From assembly GCA_021397845.1 (NCBI GenBank), contig CM038040.1:45651088-45715087 (forward strand): a DNA stretch of 64,000 nucleotides, written 5' to 3'. The notes under the pieces are model-generated. The model was not told the origin of the DNA. It saw nothing but the letters and a program-made list of their open reading frames with translations, and did not search any database. Below, piece after piece: positions 22,662 to 34,242 of this stretch (position 1 is its first letter; every line of letters starts with the position of its first letter). Made by a program: the position numbers and the translations under genes. The stretch is from Areca catechu (Eukaryota; Streptophyta; Magnoliopsida; Arecales; Arecaceae).

Positions 22662-22670
22662 TATAAAAAG
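22662..22670 (+). promoter_or_regulatory. Putative promoter of the antisense gene
   Basis: TATAAAAAG on the plus strand lies about 440 bases beyond the LTR edge and about 430 bases before the first ATG of the antisense gene, in a region outside the LTR. The surrounding sequence (CACCTATAAAAAGAGAG) is a typical plant TATA context. This is inference; no transcript is known. Confidence 0.5.
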
Positions 22671-23092
22671 AGAGGATAACTTGAGAGAAACTTTCTTTCG
22701 TGCCCGTGCTCTTGGATTTCCAGTTCTTTCTGCAGTCCTTCATCTTCCCCAGTGGTCCGGTCCACCATTTTTGTTCTTTTACAGGTTAGAGGTCCTTCTT
22801 CCCTCCTGTTTCCTCATTCCTTTCAATGTCGGGGTCCTTTGGGAATTCTTCCTCCACTTCCGGCAATGGTTCGCCGGTAGGTGAAGCGGGTAGGGCTCTA
22901 CCCGAATGAGAGGCCGCCAGGATCCCATTGGGAGGTGGTGTTAGTAGGAACCTTCAGGGTAAAACTAGTAGGGGGAGAAGTTCCCGTAGAAAACGGAGTC
23001 CGGAACGGTTACCGGATTCCGTTCAAAGCTCCTTTACCCTTGCCAAAATAGAAGAAATAAAATAGTGTTACCACATTCAACGCACCTTCAAC

Positions 23093-24943
23093 ATGATTCT
23101 TCCACAACCCGAAGAGAGGGTAAATAAGCCTCCCATTCGATCCATAGCCATATACGAAGACCATCTCAAAGCGGGTCTTCGGCTTCCTCTTCATCCTTTT
23201 TTTGTGAAAATTTTTAACTTGTATCAGATAGTCCCGGCTCAGCTGACCCCCAATAGTTTTAGGAACACTTGCGGGTTCTTAGTGCTTTGCAAACTTAGGA
23301 ACGTAGAGCCGAAGACATCCCTGTTCACTTCTCTATTTATGTTTAAAAAAGACTTTCACGGCAAAGGGTGGTGGGTCATAGGTCCTCGGCCAGGCCGAAG
23401 ACTGCTGAAGGGAACCCCCAGTGCGATACATGGATGGAAGCCTTGCTTCTTTTTCATGTATTATACTCACTGGAGTTTCAATACTGAGTGGTCGGCACCG
23501 CGTTTGGATGCGAACGCCGGTAAGAGGATATTAAAGGTCGATGCCAAAGATTTTGAAACCTTGTCAGAACCGGAGATCCCTTCCCTTAAGGAGCTGCTGA
23601 GGGAAGAGAATCTTCATCGCGCTCATATCAGCAAAGTCCCAATATTAGGTATAGAATAAGTGGTCTTCGGATTTTTCTTGCTTCTCTTCTCTATACGTAT
23701 ATGCATTACAATCTTCTTGTTTCCAATTGCAAGTAAGAAAATGAAGCCTCAACTTGACAAGGTTCGGCAGGCTTCTAGAAAAAGGGTAGTAGCCGCTCCT
23801 GCAACAACCGAAGTCCGAAAGAAAAGAAGGGCGGAAGAAGGTTCTAGCGCGTCTCCGATGAGGCCTGTACTAGATGAGGACACTTTCTCTGCTTCTCCGG
23901 TGCCAGCTGGTTCTGCCAGAAGCTCACCTCCGAGGACATCCCCTCCGAGGAGCCCTCAACACGCGCCATCCACAGGCCAGCGAGACATAAATTTCAACAA
24001 AGAATCTGTGTTGCCCTTCCAAAAGATAGAAGTCAAGAGAGGGCAAAATACCGATCCGAAGAGGACCCTAGGTGGAACACCACTTCGGAGGGAGGGTGCA
24101 ACGTAGATTTCACTACCTTCTCGGATCGAGAAGGTTTAAAAAATCCTGAACTTGTGAGAGAGTTATTAAAACGCACTCTACTTCCAAAGGACTGGGATAA
24201 CGTCAAGTCCCGATGCATCGAAGAAATCTCGAACTCGGTGTTCTCCTCCGCTTTGAAGGTAAATACTCATACTGTGTTATACTTAGGTTTACAATTACTA
24301 AGCTTTCTCTTTGTTATTGCAGATGATGCATGACATTACTCACATGGAGGAAAGCTTCTACGATTTTCGAATAACTTACAGGAAGATGAAAGAAGAGATG
24401 AAAACGGCCAAAGCCGAAAAGACCATAGCCGAGGAGCAAAGACAAGCTATGGAGGAGAAACTCGCCCGAAATGATGCTTCGGTTCAAAGTTTGAAAACCG
24501 AAGTGGATAAACTCCGATCAGAACGTGCCGAACAAGAGGCGAGATCTAAGAAGAAAAATGCCAAGATTCGATCCTTGGAGGCCTCACTTAAGGAAGCGAA
24601 CAAACGTTCTGAAAAAGCTTCCAAAAGAAAAGAAGAGGCCATTGAGGAAAACCGATCTCTAAAAGATCTATTAGAGAAAGCCGTAGAAGACTATAAAGCA
24701 TCTCCGGCCTTCGAAGCTGAAATGGTTGGGGCCGGGACTCATGGCTATCGAGGAGGCTTCAATGACAGAGTAGAGAAGGTACAAAAGCTTTACCCGGACT
24801 TGGACATTTCAAGCATCCAGCTGTTTGATCTTGAGAGTCCAACTACACCTGAACTCCAGGCGGACTTCGAAGCACCAGTAATGGCCGAAGAAACAACGGG
24901 TCCGATAGATTTAGTCGATGAAGCTCCCTCAGGAAATTTGTAA
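23093..24943 (+). pseudogene. Antisense gene of the Tat element (PF04195-like, three exons)
   Basis: Unknown function; runs opposite to pol. Proposed exons are 23093-23647, 23732-24258 and 24323-24943, with GT/AG introns (23648 GTATAG to 23731 TTGCAAG; 24259 GTAAATAC to 24322 TTATTGCAG). Exon 1 encodes the plant 'gypsy type transposon' domain: LRLPLHPFFVKIF, VPAQLTPNS, KGWWVIG. Exon 2 is a basic, Ser/Pro-rich linker followed by a helical segment (PELVRELLKRTLLPKDWDN). Exon 3 is a long Lys/Glu/Ala coiled coil (about residues 15-130) with an acidic tail ending at 24943. One frameshift at about 24040 breaks exon 2. The copies at 35.3-37.7 and 45.4-47.3 kb share exon order and intron placement. 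Confidence 0.75.
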
Positions 24944-25133
24944 ATTTTTTTTTTTTAGGAATGTAAGAGAATCGTTATCAATGAAATTTTTTTGGAATTT
25001 TCACTTGCATGTGATAGAACAGAAATTTTCTTAAGTACAAAGCCTTCAGACGAATAAAAACCCTGAAGCACATAATGTGAGAAATTGTTCTTTACATAGT
25101 CTTTGAACTTAGTACGCGAAATCCAGATAATAA

Positions 25134-25450
25134 TTTTCTCGAACTTGAATCTGTACTAGGTCTTCAGTCTTAAGATAAAAGAAATCCAAAGAATGATCAA
25201 GTCTCTTGGACTTGAATTTATAGTAAGTCTTCGGACTTAAGATATAAGAAATCCAAAGAATGATCAAGTCTCTTGGACTTGAATTTACATTAAGTCTTCG
25301 GACTTAGGATATAAGAAATCCAAAGAATGATCAAGTCTCTTGGACTTGAATTTACACTAAGTCTTCGGACTTATGATATAAGAAATCTAAAGAATGATCA
25401 AGTCTCTTGGACTTGAATTTACACTAAGTCTTCGGACTTAGGATATAAGA
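25134..25450. repeat. 67-bp tandem array next to the antisense gene
   Basis: Units with GTCTCTTGGACTTGAATTTA start at 25201, 25268, 25335 and 25402, a constant 67-bp period, with a diverged unit before them. The array lies between the stop of the antisense gene and the 3' end of integrase. Confidence 0.93.
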
Positions 25451-25479
25451 TTCCCTTGAATCATTTGGAGGTTAAGATA

Positions 25480-25770
25480 GGCTGATTGGACCTATCTCGA
25501 CAATTTGTAAGGTAGATCCGAAGATCATCCTTATGCCATTTTGTATTAGAGTTAAGACAGGCTGATCATGTCCACCTCGGCATTTCGGGAAGTAGATCCG
25601 GAGATCATCTTCATGCCTTTTTTAAGATGGACTATTTTGAGCCCAACTCGGCACTTTGTGAAGTAGATCCAGAGATCATCTTCATGCCTTTTAGATTAAG
25701 ATGGACCATTTTGAGCCCAACTCGGCACTTCGTGAGGTAGATCCGGAGACCATCCTCATGCCTTTAAGAA
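25480..25770. repeat. Second array, about 71-80 bp x 4
   Basis: GTAGATCC followed by GA.ATCATC.T.ATGCC recurs at 25512, 25592, 25663 and 25737, with an intervening CTCGGCACTT-type word. It adjoins the 67-bp array and ends about 95 bases short of integrase. Confidence 0.85.
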
Positions 25771-25864
25771 AAATAGAGTGAAGAGAAACAGATTGAATCT
25801 GTATTAATGAACTTGAACGAAACCTTTATTGATAATACTTTCGAAGGTTCTGTATATTTCATGG

Positions 25865-26920
25865 TCAAGGTAATAAAGTCCCTTCTAAAGTTTCAAGTCG
25901 ATAGGTCCCAGGTCTAACGACCTCTTTGATCCGGTATGGCCCTTCCCAGGTAGGAGAAAGCTTACCTTGTTCTGTTGGCTTTGACACTTCAGACTTTCGT
26001 AGAACTAAATCTTCTGGGAGAAAGACCCGTTCTTTTACATGAGAATTATAGTATCCTGCAACTTTTTGTTGGTACATAGCCATTTTTAACTGTGCCCGAA
26101 GTCGTTTGCCTTGCAATAAATCCAAGTCAATTCTTCGACGTTCAGAATTTTCGGGCTCTTTAAACTGATCAATCCGAAGAGAATGTAAAGAAACCTCTAA
26201 GGGAAGAACCGCTTTGGTGCCATAAGACAGGTAAAAGGGAGATTCACTGTGGCTGTTCGAGGAGTGGTCCGATATGCCCAGAGAACCGAGTTCAACTCAT
26301 CAGCCCAGGATCCCTTAGTATCATTTAGTCTGTTCTTCAGACCATGAAGGATAGTCTTGTTTGTTACTTCAGCCTCTCCGTTGCACCAAGGATGCCCCAC
26401 CAAAGTGAGTTTATGATGAATATGATACTGAGTGCAAAAATCTTTGAACTTTGGATTATCAAACTGCCTTCCATTGTCAGTTATGATAGAATATGGAATT
26501 CCGAAATGGAAGATAATGAAGTTCCTTACAAAATTTTCAACTTTTGCCTCTATAATTTGTGCTAATGCTTCGGCCTCGACCCATTTTGTGAAATAATCAA
26601 TAGCCACAATAAGAAACTTTCGCTGCCCAGAGGCTGGAGGAAATGGACCAAGAATGTCCATTTTCCACTGTGTAAAAGGCCAAGGAGCTGTCAACAGAGT
26701 CAATTGACTAGCAGGCCATCTTTGTACATTGGCATATCTTTAGCAATGATCACATCTTCGCACAAATTCTGCAGAATCTTTCTGGATAGTTGGCCAATAA
26801 TAACCTTGCCAATAATAACCTTGACGGATTATTTTGTATGCCAAAGACCTACCCCCCAGATGATCTCCACATATCCCTTCATGCACTTTCCTGAGTGCAT
26901 AATCCGCATCGGATGGGCCT
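25865..26920 (-). pseudogene. Tat integrase (truncated element)
   Basis: The zinc-binding part is readable at about 26720-26905, containing a 15-bp tandem duplication (26794-26823) that repeats five codons. The catalytic core (26197-26703) has Asp in VAIDYFTKWVEAE, Asp in IITDNGRQF, and Glu in NGEAEVTN exactly 35 residues later, so the triad is intact. A frameshift near 26235 separates it from the C-terminal part (25865-26125), which has LVLRKSEV and the WEGPYRI module. The final codons run into a stop close to 25865. No chromodomain, as expected for Tat. Confidence 0.9.
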
Positions 26921-27848
26921 AAGAATTTAGCAAAGGTTGTGTAAAGGACCTTTTATACAATGCTTCATTCAGGATGACATATTGAGAGGCTGTCCACCGA
27001 AGCCGTTTAGCTTCTAACTTGTCTTCAGGCAAGACATCATCCTTTAAAAATTTGAGGATCAGATCCATCCATGAAGGTTCATGTTCAACTTGACAAACTT
27101 CAGCTGGGGATTCCGATATACTGGGATCTTCAAGATATTCCACATAGGTTCTCCCGAGAGAATCCGGTGCGGTGGTTGCAAGTCTTGAAATAGCATCTGC
27201 CCGAGAATTCTCTATTCTTGGCACATAAACAATTTCAAAGTGCTCCAATTCAGATATCAGGCTTCGGACCTTTTCTAGGTATTGAATCATATTTGGATTT
27301 CGGGCTTCAAAATCACCTTTCACTTGATTCACTACCAGTTATGAATCGGAAAAAACTTTGATTCTTTTGATCTCCAATTTTTTGTAGATTCTAAGCCCAG
27401 CAATGAGTGCTTCATACTCTGCCTGATTATTCAATGCTTGGAAAGAAAATCGAAAAGCATATTCAATAACCTGCCCATTCGGACCAGCAAGAATTAAACC
27501 TGCACCACAACCATCGGCGTTTGAGGCACCATCAACATGTAACATCCAAATGAACTCTGGACTGTCTTCAGCTTTTTCCTCTTCGGCCTTTGATTGATCC
27601 TCTTCAGATCCCCATGTGCACTCAGCTATAAAATCAACCAAAACTTGTACTTTCATTGCTGATCTAGGTTGATAATCAATATCAAACTCCCCCAATTTAA
27701 CAGCCCACTTGGCTATCCTCCCAGAAGTATCAGGACAACAAAGAATGGCCTTCAAAGGTTGATCCATCAAGACCATGATATAATGAGCTTGAAAATAAGG
27801 CCGAAGACGCTTTGCTGCTACCACAAGCGAAAATATAATCTTTTGCAC
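26921..27848 (-). pseudogene. Second (Tat-type) RNase H domain and connection
   Basis: Beyond the retroviral-type RNase H, a second RNase H of the plant/archaeal type is encoded: the first catalytic Asp in MLHVDGASNADGCGAG, Glu in NNQAEYEALIAGL, and Asp in IKVFSDS at the end of the frame (27339). After a stop near 27337 the domain continues in 26919-27332, with NQVKGDFEARNP and the Asp-bearing ADAISRLA segment. This second domain is the hallmark of the Tat lineage; in related elements the first one is thought to have become a connection domain. Confidence 0.87.
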
Positions 27849-28790
27849 TCTAAGGTATCGGACCTCTGTCTAATGTAACACTTTACTAGTATAGTAGATT
27901 GGTTTCTGCACATGCTTGGTGTCTTTCTGCACCAAAACTGAACTAATTGCCTCATCAGTGGTGGATAGATATAAGTAGAGTGTTTCTCCTGCACAGGGCT
28001 TAGAAAGCAATGGCGGGCTTTCCAAATATTCCTTCAATTTATCAAAGATGACTCTGCTATCTTCTGTCCACTCAAAATTCCGAGTCTAGCATAGAACTTT
28101 GAAGAAGGGTAAACACCTTTCTGCAGAGTGAAAAATAAAACGACTCAAAGAGGCAATTCTTCCTGTCAGCCTTTGAACTTCTTTCTTGCAAGTAGGATGC
28201 CTCATAGTCCAAAGAGCCTGTATCTTTTCTGGGTTAGCCTCTATTCCTTGCTTGGTAACCAAGTATCCCAGAAACTTTCCTGAGGTCACACCGAAGACGC
28301 ATTTGGTTAGGTTTAGTCTCATCTGATGGCGTCCGAGAGCATCGAAAGACTCTTTTAGATTTGAGATATGATCGGACTCGTGAAGACTTTTCACAATCAT
28401 ATCATCAACATAAGCTTCCATATTTCTTCCAATCTGGTTCTTGAAAACTTTATTGATGAGCCTTTGAAAAGTTGTCCAAGCATTCTTCAAGCCGAATGGC
28501 ATTACTTTATAGTAGTAAAGTCCCTTTTCAGTGATAAAAATTATCTTCTCTCCATCTTCAAGGTTCATTTGGATCTGATTATAACCCGAGAAAACATCCA
28601 TGAAACTCAATAATTGATGACCGGTAGTAGCGTCAATCAGCTGATCAATTTTTGGCAATGGAAAACTGTCATTTGGGCATACTTTATTGAGATCAGTGTA
28701 ATCTATGCAAATTCTCGACTTGCCGTTGACTTCTTTACCATGACTATATTAGCAAGCCAACTTGGGTACTGAACTTCTCTTATAAAATTA
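27849..28790 (-). pseudogene. Tat reverse transcriptase and first RNase H, truncated
   Basis: RT segments include FPLPKIDQLID, SFMDVFSGYNQI, MPFGLKNAWTTF and AYVDDMIV, giving an intact YVDD catalytic box (28086-28658). The RNase H follows from about 28085, with stops at 28086-28088 and near 27875. Upstream, the FIREVQYPSWLAN segment is readable to about 28790. There, a partial local duplication of the EVDKLLK-encoding stretch (28775-28880) appears, after which similarity is lost. Confidence 0.87.
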
Positions 28791-28915
28791 ACTTTTAATA
28801 ATTGTCAACCTCTTATCAATAACCCTATGCTTTTCTGGAGCAAAATTCTCTTATAAAATTCCTCTGCCTTTTAATAATTTGTCAACCTCTTCAGTCGAAA
28901 AATATGCTATGGATC

Positions 28916-30485
28916 TCCTACAGGGGCTTATTGTTTTGGGCCTCGTATCCTTGGCATAGGTGAAATTTTTTTCAATATATACTATAAACTTCTTTAAAAT
29001 ATACACAGCTATAATCCAATACACATATCTCAAGTAAAAAGTATGCTATGAAATTATGTATTGATTTACCTGAAGCTATGTATTGGATCACTGCTTGATG
29101 CTCAAGTAAAAAGTATGCTATGAAAATTATGTATTGATTTACCTGAAGCTATGTATTGGATCACTCTTTGATTGCATCGAAAAAAAGTTTATGGTATGCA
29201 ACAGAAAGTTACAAAGTATGTATCATTTAGCCATGGAATGTGCATTCATGAACATGATATTCCAGAAATTATGATTAATTTATTTGAAGGTATCTACTGA
29301 GTTGCTTAATGGCTAATTATTATGTATATCATATGATTGTGTATTATATACTAGTGAATACTATATTATAAAAATTATGCATCAATTTATCTAAATATAT
29401 GTATTAGCTTGCTAAATGGCTAATTTATTAGTATATTATCTAAGCATATTTGTATATCAGTAAAAAGCATATTTTATAAATAAGGAAGAAACAAAATATT
29501 TTGTATTTCTTTTTCTATCAGTAGAAAAAGTTCTTGATCTTTAGATTTTTGTATTAAGATAAGCAAGCAAAAAAAAAAAAAAAAAGTCCCATAATTTTTT
29601 CTATAGTACCCATCCTATATAATTTTTATTTTTAATCTTGCATAACATGAGAACCCTTCGTTTTGAAACGAGCACGGCCTAACACATCAGCTGATAGGTT
29701 TTTAGCGGGGTCCATATGCGCCAGTCGATTGGCTTATGCGACAATGCTGTCTAGAATCAATTTCAGCCATAATATATTGGAGTTGAGTAACATGTTTATA
29801 TATGTTATTGCATTCACTAAAATAGTACCACACGCGCATACACATGCATGCACACGCACCACACATACACACAACATGCGATACATATTATAAACATGAT
29901 ACGCACTACACGACACATATTATAAACATGATATATATACACTGCAAAATTTTTTTTGATATTATCTAATATCATACCAACTAAAATTCTTCTTGATATC
30001 CTCTAATAACTAATATAGTATCAGCTGAAAACCTTTCATAATAATTTATAATGCAGAGCGATTTTGGCCAGCTAGGATATATCTAAATTGACTTAATTAA
30101 ACTAGCAAGCAAGCTAATTGCTTGGCATAAACTCAAGCTCGACATGGCCAAATTAATATCCAAGAAGGCATTTGGCATGGAATGATCAATCTAGGATCAA
30201 GAATGATATAGATAGAAGTGATGGGATTACCATATTTGGTTGCACCATGGCAATCCTACATGGCAATGATTCCAAATTAACTTTGCTTCTCAAATCACCG
30301 TCCAATCCAGGGATCGGAAACCTATCCTTAAAGTTGGTGATCTAAGATCATCCTGGACAGTGATCTTGAACTAAAGTTTAGGATAAAAATATCCCTCGGT
30401 CTAATAAAAAATTGATATATCAATATACCGTTAATATATTATGTCAATAGTATAGATCTGATATTATATATTATATTTATGATAT
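28916..30485. other. AT-rich DNA between two elements
   Basis: No gene is supported. Contents: a tandem duplication of about 64 bp with AAAAAGTATGCTATGAAA (29036-29170), an alternating CA/GC-rich simple repeat (29826-29880), two copies of ACACGACACATATTATAAACATGATA-like sequence (about 29880 and 29910), and a part from about 30170 whose sequence mirrors 40250-40430 (see the possible DNA transposon finding). Confidence 0.55.
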
Positions 30486-30490
30486 ATTAT
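30486..30490. repeat. Target-site duplication ATTAT (left)
   Basis: ATTAT immediately before the LTR start TGATGTGGCA; identical bases follow the right LTR at 39868-39872. The flanks are AT-rich, so a chance match is possible, but LTR ends support it. Confidence 0.88.
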
Positions 30491-31881
30491 TGATGTGGCA
30501 GACTGCGAACGTGGAGAAGCGTGCAGGCACCACGTCAAGAGAAGATGCCACGTCGACCCACCGGCTCGGATCTCCTATCGAGCTGAGCTGAGCTCCTCCA
30601 GGGTAGCAGATCGAGCTCAGTCCTCTACCAGGTCGATCGGTCATGAGCTCGAGGTTAGTCTAGGTCGGAGCCGACTTCCGCCCTCCAGAGGAGACCCTCG
30701 GAGGTTAGTGCCTGCGATATGGGCCTCTACGAGGTCGAGCCAAGAGCTCACCCAGCCGATCACCCACCGATGTGGAGCCTCTCCGAGCGTGCGCCCTCTG
30801 GACCGGGTCCGCCTTCCGCCCTCCAGAGGAGACCCTCGGACGCGCCCTCTGGACCGGGTCCGCCTTCCGCCCTCCTCCACCTAGGCATCCCCGCGAGCTC
30901 GAAGCGCCTAGGCTGGAGCGAGCCTGGCCATCCCGGCTCGACCCCAGCTCGGGCGAGGTCCTCACCGGCTGAGGACACCGGCAAGCCACCTGAGGACCAT
31001 ACCGAAGCGCTTCCCAGACCGTACTGACTGTCTGACACCGCCAGTTACACCAGAAAGGTAGGTAGCGCGTTGATCGAGGCGATACATTCTTCACAAACCA
31101 CTCAGATCACCCAGGAAAGATGGCCAACCGGGAGATTCCAATCCCGCGGGCGGCGGCCCGCCATTGGAGGCACCCCCAAAATTTTCGGAACGATGCCACC
31201 AAGAAGAGTGTCGCAGTGCCTGACAACGCACCTTATCATGAATCAGGAAAGGCTCCCTGGGACATCGCCGCGTGCGTCTGACAACTCGGCGGGAATCCCG
31301 AGACAAGCACCAAATGGTAACCAAGTTCACCATGAACTTGAAGGTAAAACAACACTCGCACACACAAAAAAAAGGGAGGACACCAGCCAAAAAAAAAAAA
31401 AAAAGAGAGGGGGAGGGGGGATGGCACCACCATGGCGGCCATCATCACCACCAACACAAGTGTAAGCCCATCCAAGAGGGGAAAGCGCCATTACCACCAC
31501 CAAAGGAGGGAACCGAGGGGTACAAGGAGAGGCGGAAGAACAGAGCATCCCTCTGTTCCAGCCATTACTCTCCCCCTACAACGTCAACACCTCCACGCAC
31601 ATCATCTTTTACTCCTCCTAGTACGGTTTCCATCAAGAGGGGCCCGACCAGGAGGATCTGTTTCCCTGGATCGTCACTGACTTGATCATCGGAGTGCCCC
31701 CACCGGAAACCCCGGCCCGGGTCTCTAACTATTGTCTCGCAGGTCCAGTAGAGGAGGACCACCGGATGGCGAGGCGGGGCGCACCCAGCATGGAGATCCG
31801 GGAGTCGAGAACGCGGGCGGCAGGAGGAGCGCACTCTGGCGCCGGCAGGAGCTATGGGTCACGACGGTCTTGGCGGCAACA
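30491..31881 (+). repeat. 5' LTR of the non-autonomous element
   Basis: Starts TGATGTGGCA and ends GCGGCAACA. A GGGTCCGCCTTCCGCCCTCC block is present in two full and one partial copies (30670-30880). The Tat-shared motif (ACTGACTTGATCATCGGAG, then CCGGAAACCCCGGCC) is at about 31676-31728. 1391 bases long. Confidence 0.9.
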
Positions 31882-31883
31882 GA

Positions 31884-31902
31884 TTGGGCGCCAGGTAGGG
31901 GG
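31884..31902 (+). other. primer-binding site
   Basis: TTGGGCGCCAGGTAGGGGG begins two bases after the LTR. Comparable sites occur in the Tat elements at 1180-1198 and 53611-53628. Confidence 0.75.
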
Positions 31903-31989
31903 AGAGACGGGCATGATTAAGTCCTTTGCCACTCCCTAGACTGACACACCGTAGAAGAACGGTGATGACATAAGTTGGAAAGGTCAACA

Positions 31990-32670
31990 GATAGGCGATC
32001 TTTTCTAGGCCTCTCCAGTACGTCACACGCCCCGTCCCCTTCGACGGGAAATCTGCATGCGAAACCATCAAGCACACAGCAAAAGCGTGCCTAGAGAAGC
32101 ATGAGCACCAGCTGGTGGGATCCCCCCACTGGTTCGTTAGTACGCGAGACCCAGCTTCGAGCCTCCGGACTGTAGTGTCCACCGCCGGTGGAATCCTTCA
32201 CCGGCCATAGTGCGGCAAAGTGTCATCACCTTCATCGCGATCACGGCCGTGATATTGAAAGGCATCACGACCATGAGCAAGAGATCGAGAAGCTCATCAA
32301 GAAAATCCACCTCCCAAGATTTGTGGGGGGCAGACTCCAAGCGGGGTCCCCAAGCACTTGCCGGTCCCCCGTCGTTTCAAACACCAACAGTTGCACCACT
32401 GCGAAAGCAACGGGTGCGATCGCCCGGAGAATCGTGCATGGACCCAAGAAGACTCGGGGGGCAAGGAGCCCCGAGGGTAATCTCCCCACCACGCGGCAAG
32501 GAGAGAGCGAAAGAAGAAAGCTAAGTAAAGACGCCACAATCGTCAGCACGACGGTGGCGAACCACCATGGGAAGGCCCCTACGAGGCTCCCTAAGTCCCA
32601 TCGTGAGAGATTTATTGCCTCGAAGAACTCGACGGCGTCAGGCTCCCCGAGAGGGGAGGGCCTATAGCCC
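31990..32670 (+). pseudogene. gag C-terminal relic
   Basis: The frame 32188-32667 contains HHLHRDHGRDIE followed by EIEKLIKK, which matches the gag region of the nested Tat element at about 52080-52140 (FHREHGHDTEE, then EIEELIK). Downstream residues do not align well, and the preceding part is out of frame. This supports descent from a Tat element with gag. The product, if any, is not a full Gag. Confidence 0.6.
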
Positions 32671-32771
32671 GCAAAGATGCTCCCGATGAGGTAAATCCCC
32701 TCACCAACAATTATGGTGATGATTTTTTCCCCTTGCATGGGTGTCCGCGTGTTTTGCAGGAAAGGGTCAAC

Positions 32772-33690
32772 AACGTCCCCGAGCCCAGCTCCAGGATGTC
32801 AAAGAATCTTCGAGCCACGTAGCTCCCACTTCCCAGCACCCCCGAGCCTAGCTCCAGGATGCCAGAGGAACTTCGAGCCATGTAGCTCTCCAACTCCAAG
32901 CATCCCCGAGCCCAGCTCCAGGATGTCAAAAAAATTTTGAGCCACGTAGCTCCCACTTCCCAGCACCCCCGAGCCTAGCTCCAGGATGCCAGAGGATCTT
33001 CGAGACACGTAGCTCTCCAACTCCAAGCATCCCCGAGCCCAGCTCCAGGATGTCAAAGAAATTTCGAGCCACGTAGCTCCCACTTCCCAGCGCCCCTGAA
33101 CCTAGCTCCAGGATGCCAGAGGAACTTCGAGCCACGTAGCTCTCCAACTCCAAGCATCCTCGAGCCCAGCTCCAGGACGTCAAAGAAACTTCGAGCTACG
33201 TAGCTCTCCTACTCCAAGCATCCTTGAACCCAACTCCAGGACGTCAGAGAAACTTCGAGCCACGTAGCTCTCCAACTCCAAGCGTCCCCAAGCCCAGCTC
33301 CAGGATGTCAAAGAATCTTCGAGCCACGTAGCTCCCACTCCAAGCATCCTCGAGCCCAGCTCCAGGACATCAAAGAAATTTCGAGCCACGTAGCTCCCAC
33401 TTCCCAGCGCCCCTGAGCCTAGCTCCAGGACGCCAGAGGAATTTTGAGCCATGTAGCTCTCCCACTCCAAGCATCCCCGAGCCCAGCTCTAGGACGTCAA
33501 AGAAATTTCGTGCCACGTAGCTCTCCAACTCCAATCGCCCCTGAGACCAGCTCCAGGATATCAAAGAAATTTCGAGCCACGTAGCTCCCACTTCCCGTCA
33601 CCCCCGAGCCTAGCTACAGGATGCCAGAGGAATTTCGAGCCACGTAGCTCTCCAACTCCAAGAGTCCCCGAGCCTAGCTCCAGGATGCCC
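32772..33690. repeat. 63/64-bp minisatellite, about 14 units, dimeric
   Basis: CCGAGCC(C/T)AGCTCCAGGA recurs at 63 and 64-base steps (for example AGCTCC at 32787, 32850, 32914, 32977). Two unit types alternate, one with GTAGCTCCCACTTCCCAGC, the other with GTAGCTCTCCAACTCCAAGC, giving a 127-bp higher-order dimer. Because the unit is close to 21 codons, long frames stay open by chance on the minus strand; I do not treat them as genes. Confidence 0.95.
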
Positions 33691-33948
33691 TCTCATGACC
33701 GAAGCTCAGATCTCTGGCCAAAAGAACCTCAGCCAAGCAGCTCTCTATCTCAAACATCTCCGAGCCTAGCTCTGAGATGCCAAGGGATCACGGGGCTACG
33801 CAGCTCCCGTCAATGCCTCGAGCCTAGCTCCAAGGCGCCAAAGACCTGAGCCAAGATCTCAGGCAATCCCTGGGCCCGAGTCTAGCTCCACGTCCAGGAA
33901 GGCCTCGAGCCTAGCTCCAAGGCAATCAAGATCGGTAACCCCCTTACC

Positions 33949-34235
33949 CTGATCTCCCCACTTGCCAAGAAGACGGGAGGGGAAGGAAAGAAAGCGAACA
34001 AAAGGGGAAAGCCCGGCAGCCCCCTTCTCCGATCTCCCCACTCGAAAAGAAGACAAGAGGGGAAGGAAAGAAAGAGAACAAAATGAGGGTCCAGCCAACA
34101 TCCTCTCCTCTAATCTCCCCACTCTAAAAAAAAAAAAAAAAAAAGAAAAAGAAAAAGAAAAATGCATGAAAGAAGAGTGGGGAAGGAAAGAAAGAGGGGA
34201 CAAGAAGAAAATACAGCACCATCAAAGCTACCACT
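33949..34235. repeat. Purine-rich imperfect repeat
   Basis: GATCTCCCCACT followed by an A/G-rich segment with GAGGGGAAGGAAAGAAAG recurs three times (about 33951, 34034, 34116), about 83 bases apart. The third copy is expanded by an A-tract and GAAAAA repeats. Confidence 0.85.
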
Positions 34236-34242
34236 TTCAGCA

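Larger units (their letters stand above)
21175..28915 (-). mobile_element. Ty3/gypsy Tat element, 5'-truncated, with antisense gene
   Basis: Minus-strand element. Reading along the plus strand: 3' LTR (21175-22224), polypurine tract, a plus-strand antisense gene (23093-24943), tandem arrays (25134-25770), integrase, a second RNase H domain, RNase H and reverse transcriptase (to about 28790). Homology ends near 28915 inside RT, so protease, gag, primer site and 5' LTR are missing. The combination of an extra RNase H domain between the retroviral RNase H and integrase and an antisense frame downstream of integrase is diagnostic for the Tat lineage. Pol is interrupted by stops and shifts. Confidence 0.88.

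Noticed and set aside
32799..33591. Overlapping minus-strand frames with repeated SWSWARG/ELESYVA-type words
   Set aside because: They are translations of the 63/64-bp minisatellite. The frame changes between units, and no start, domain or conserved context exists.
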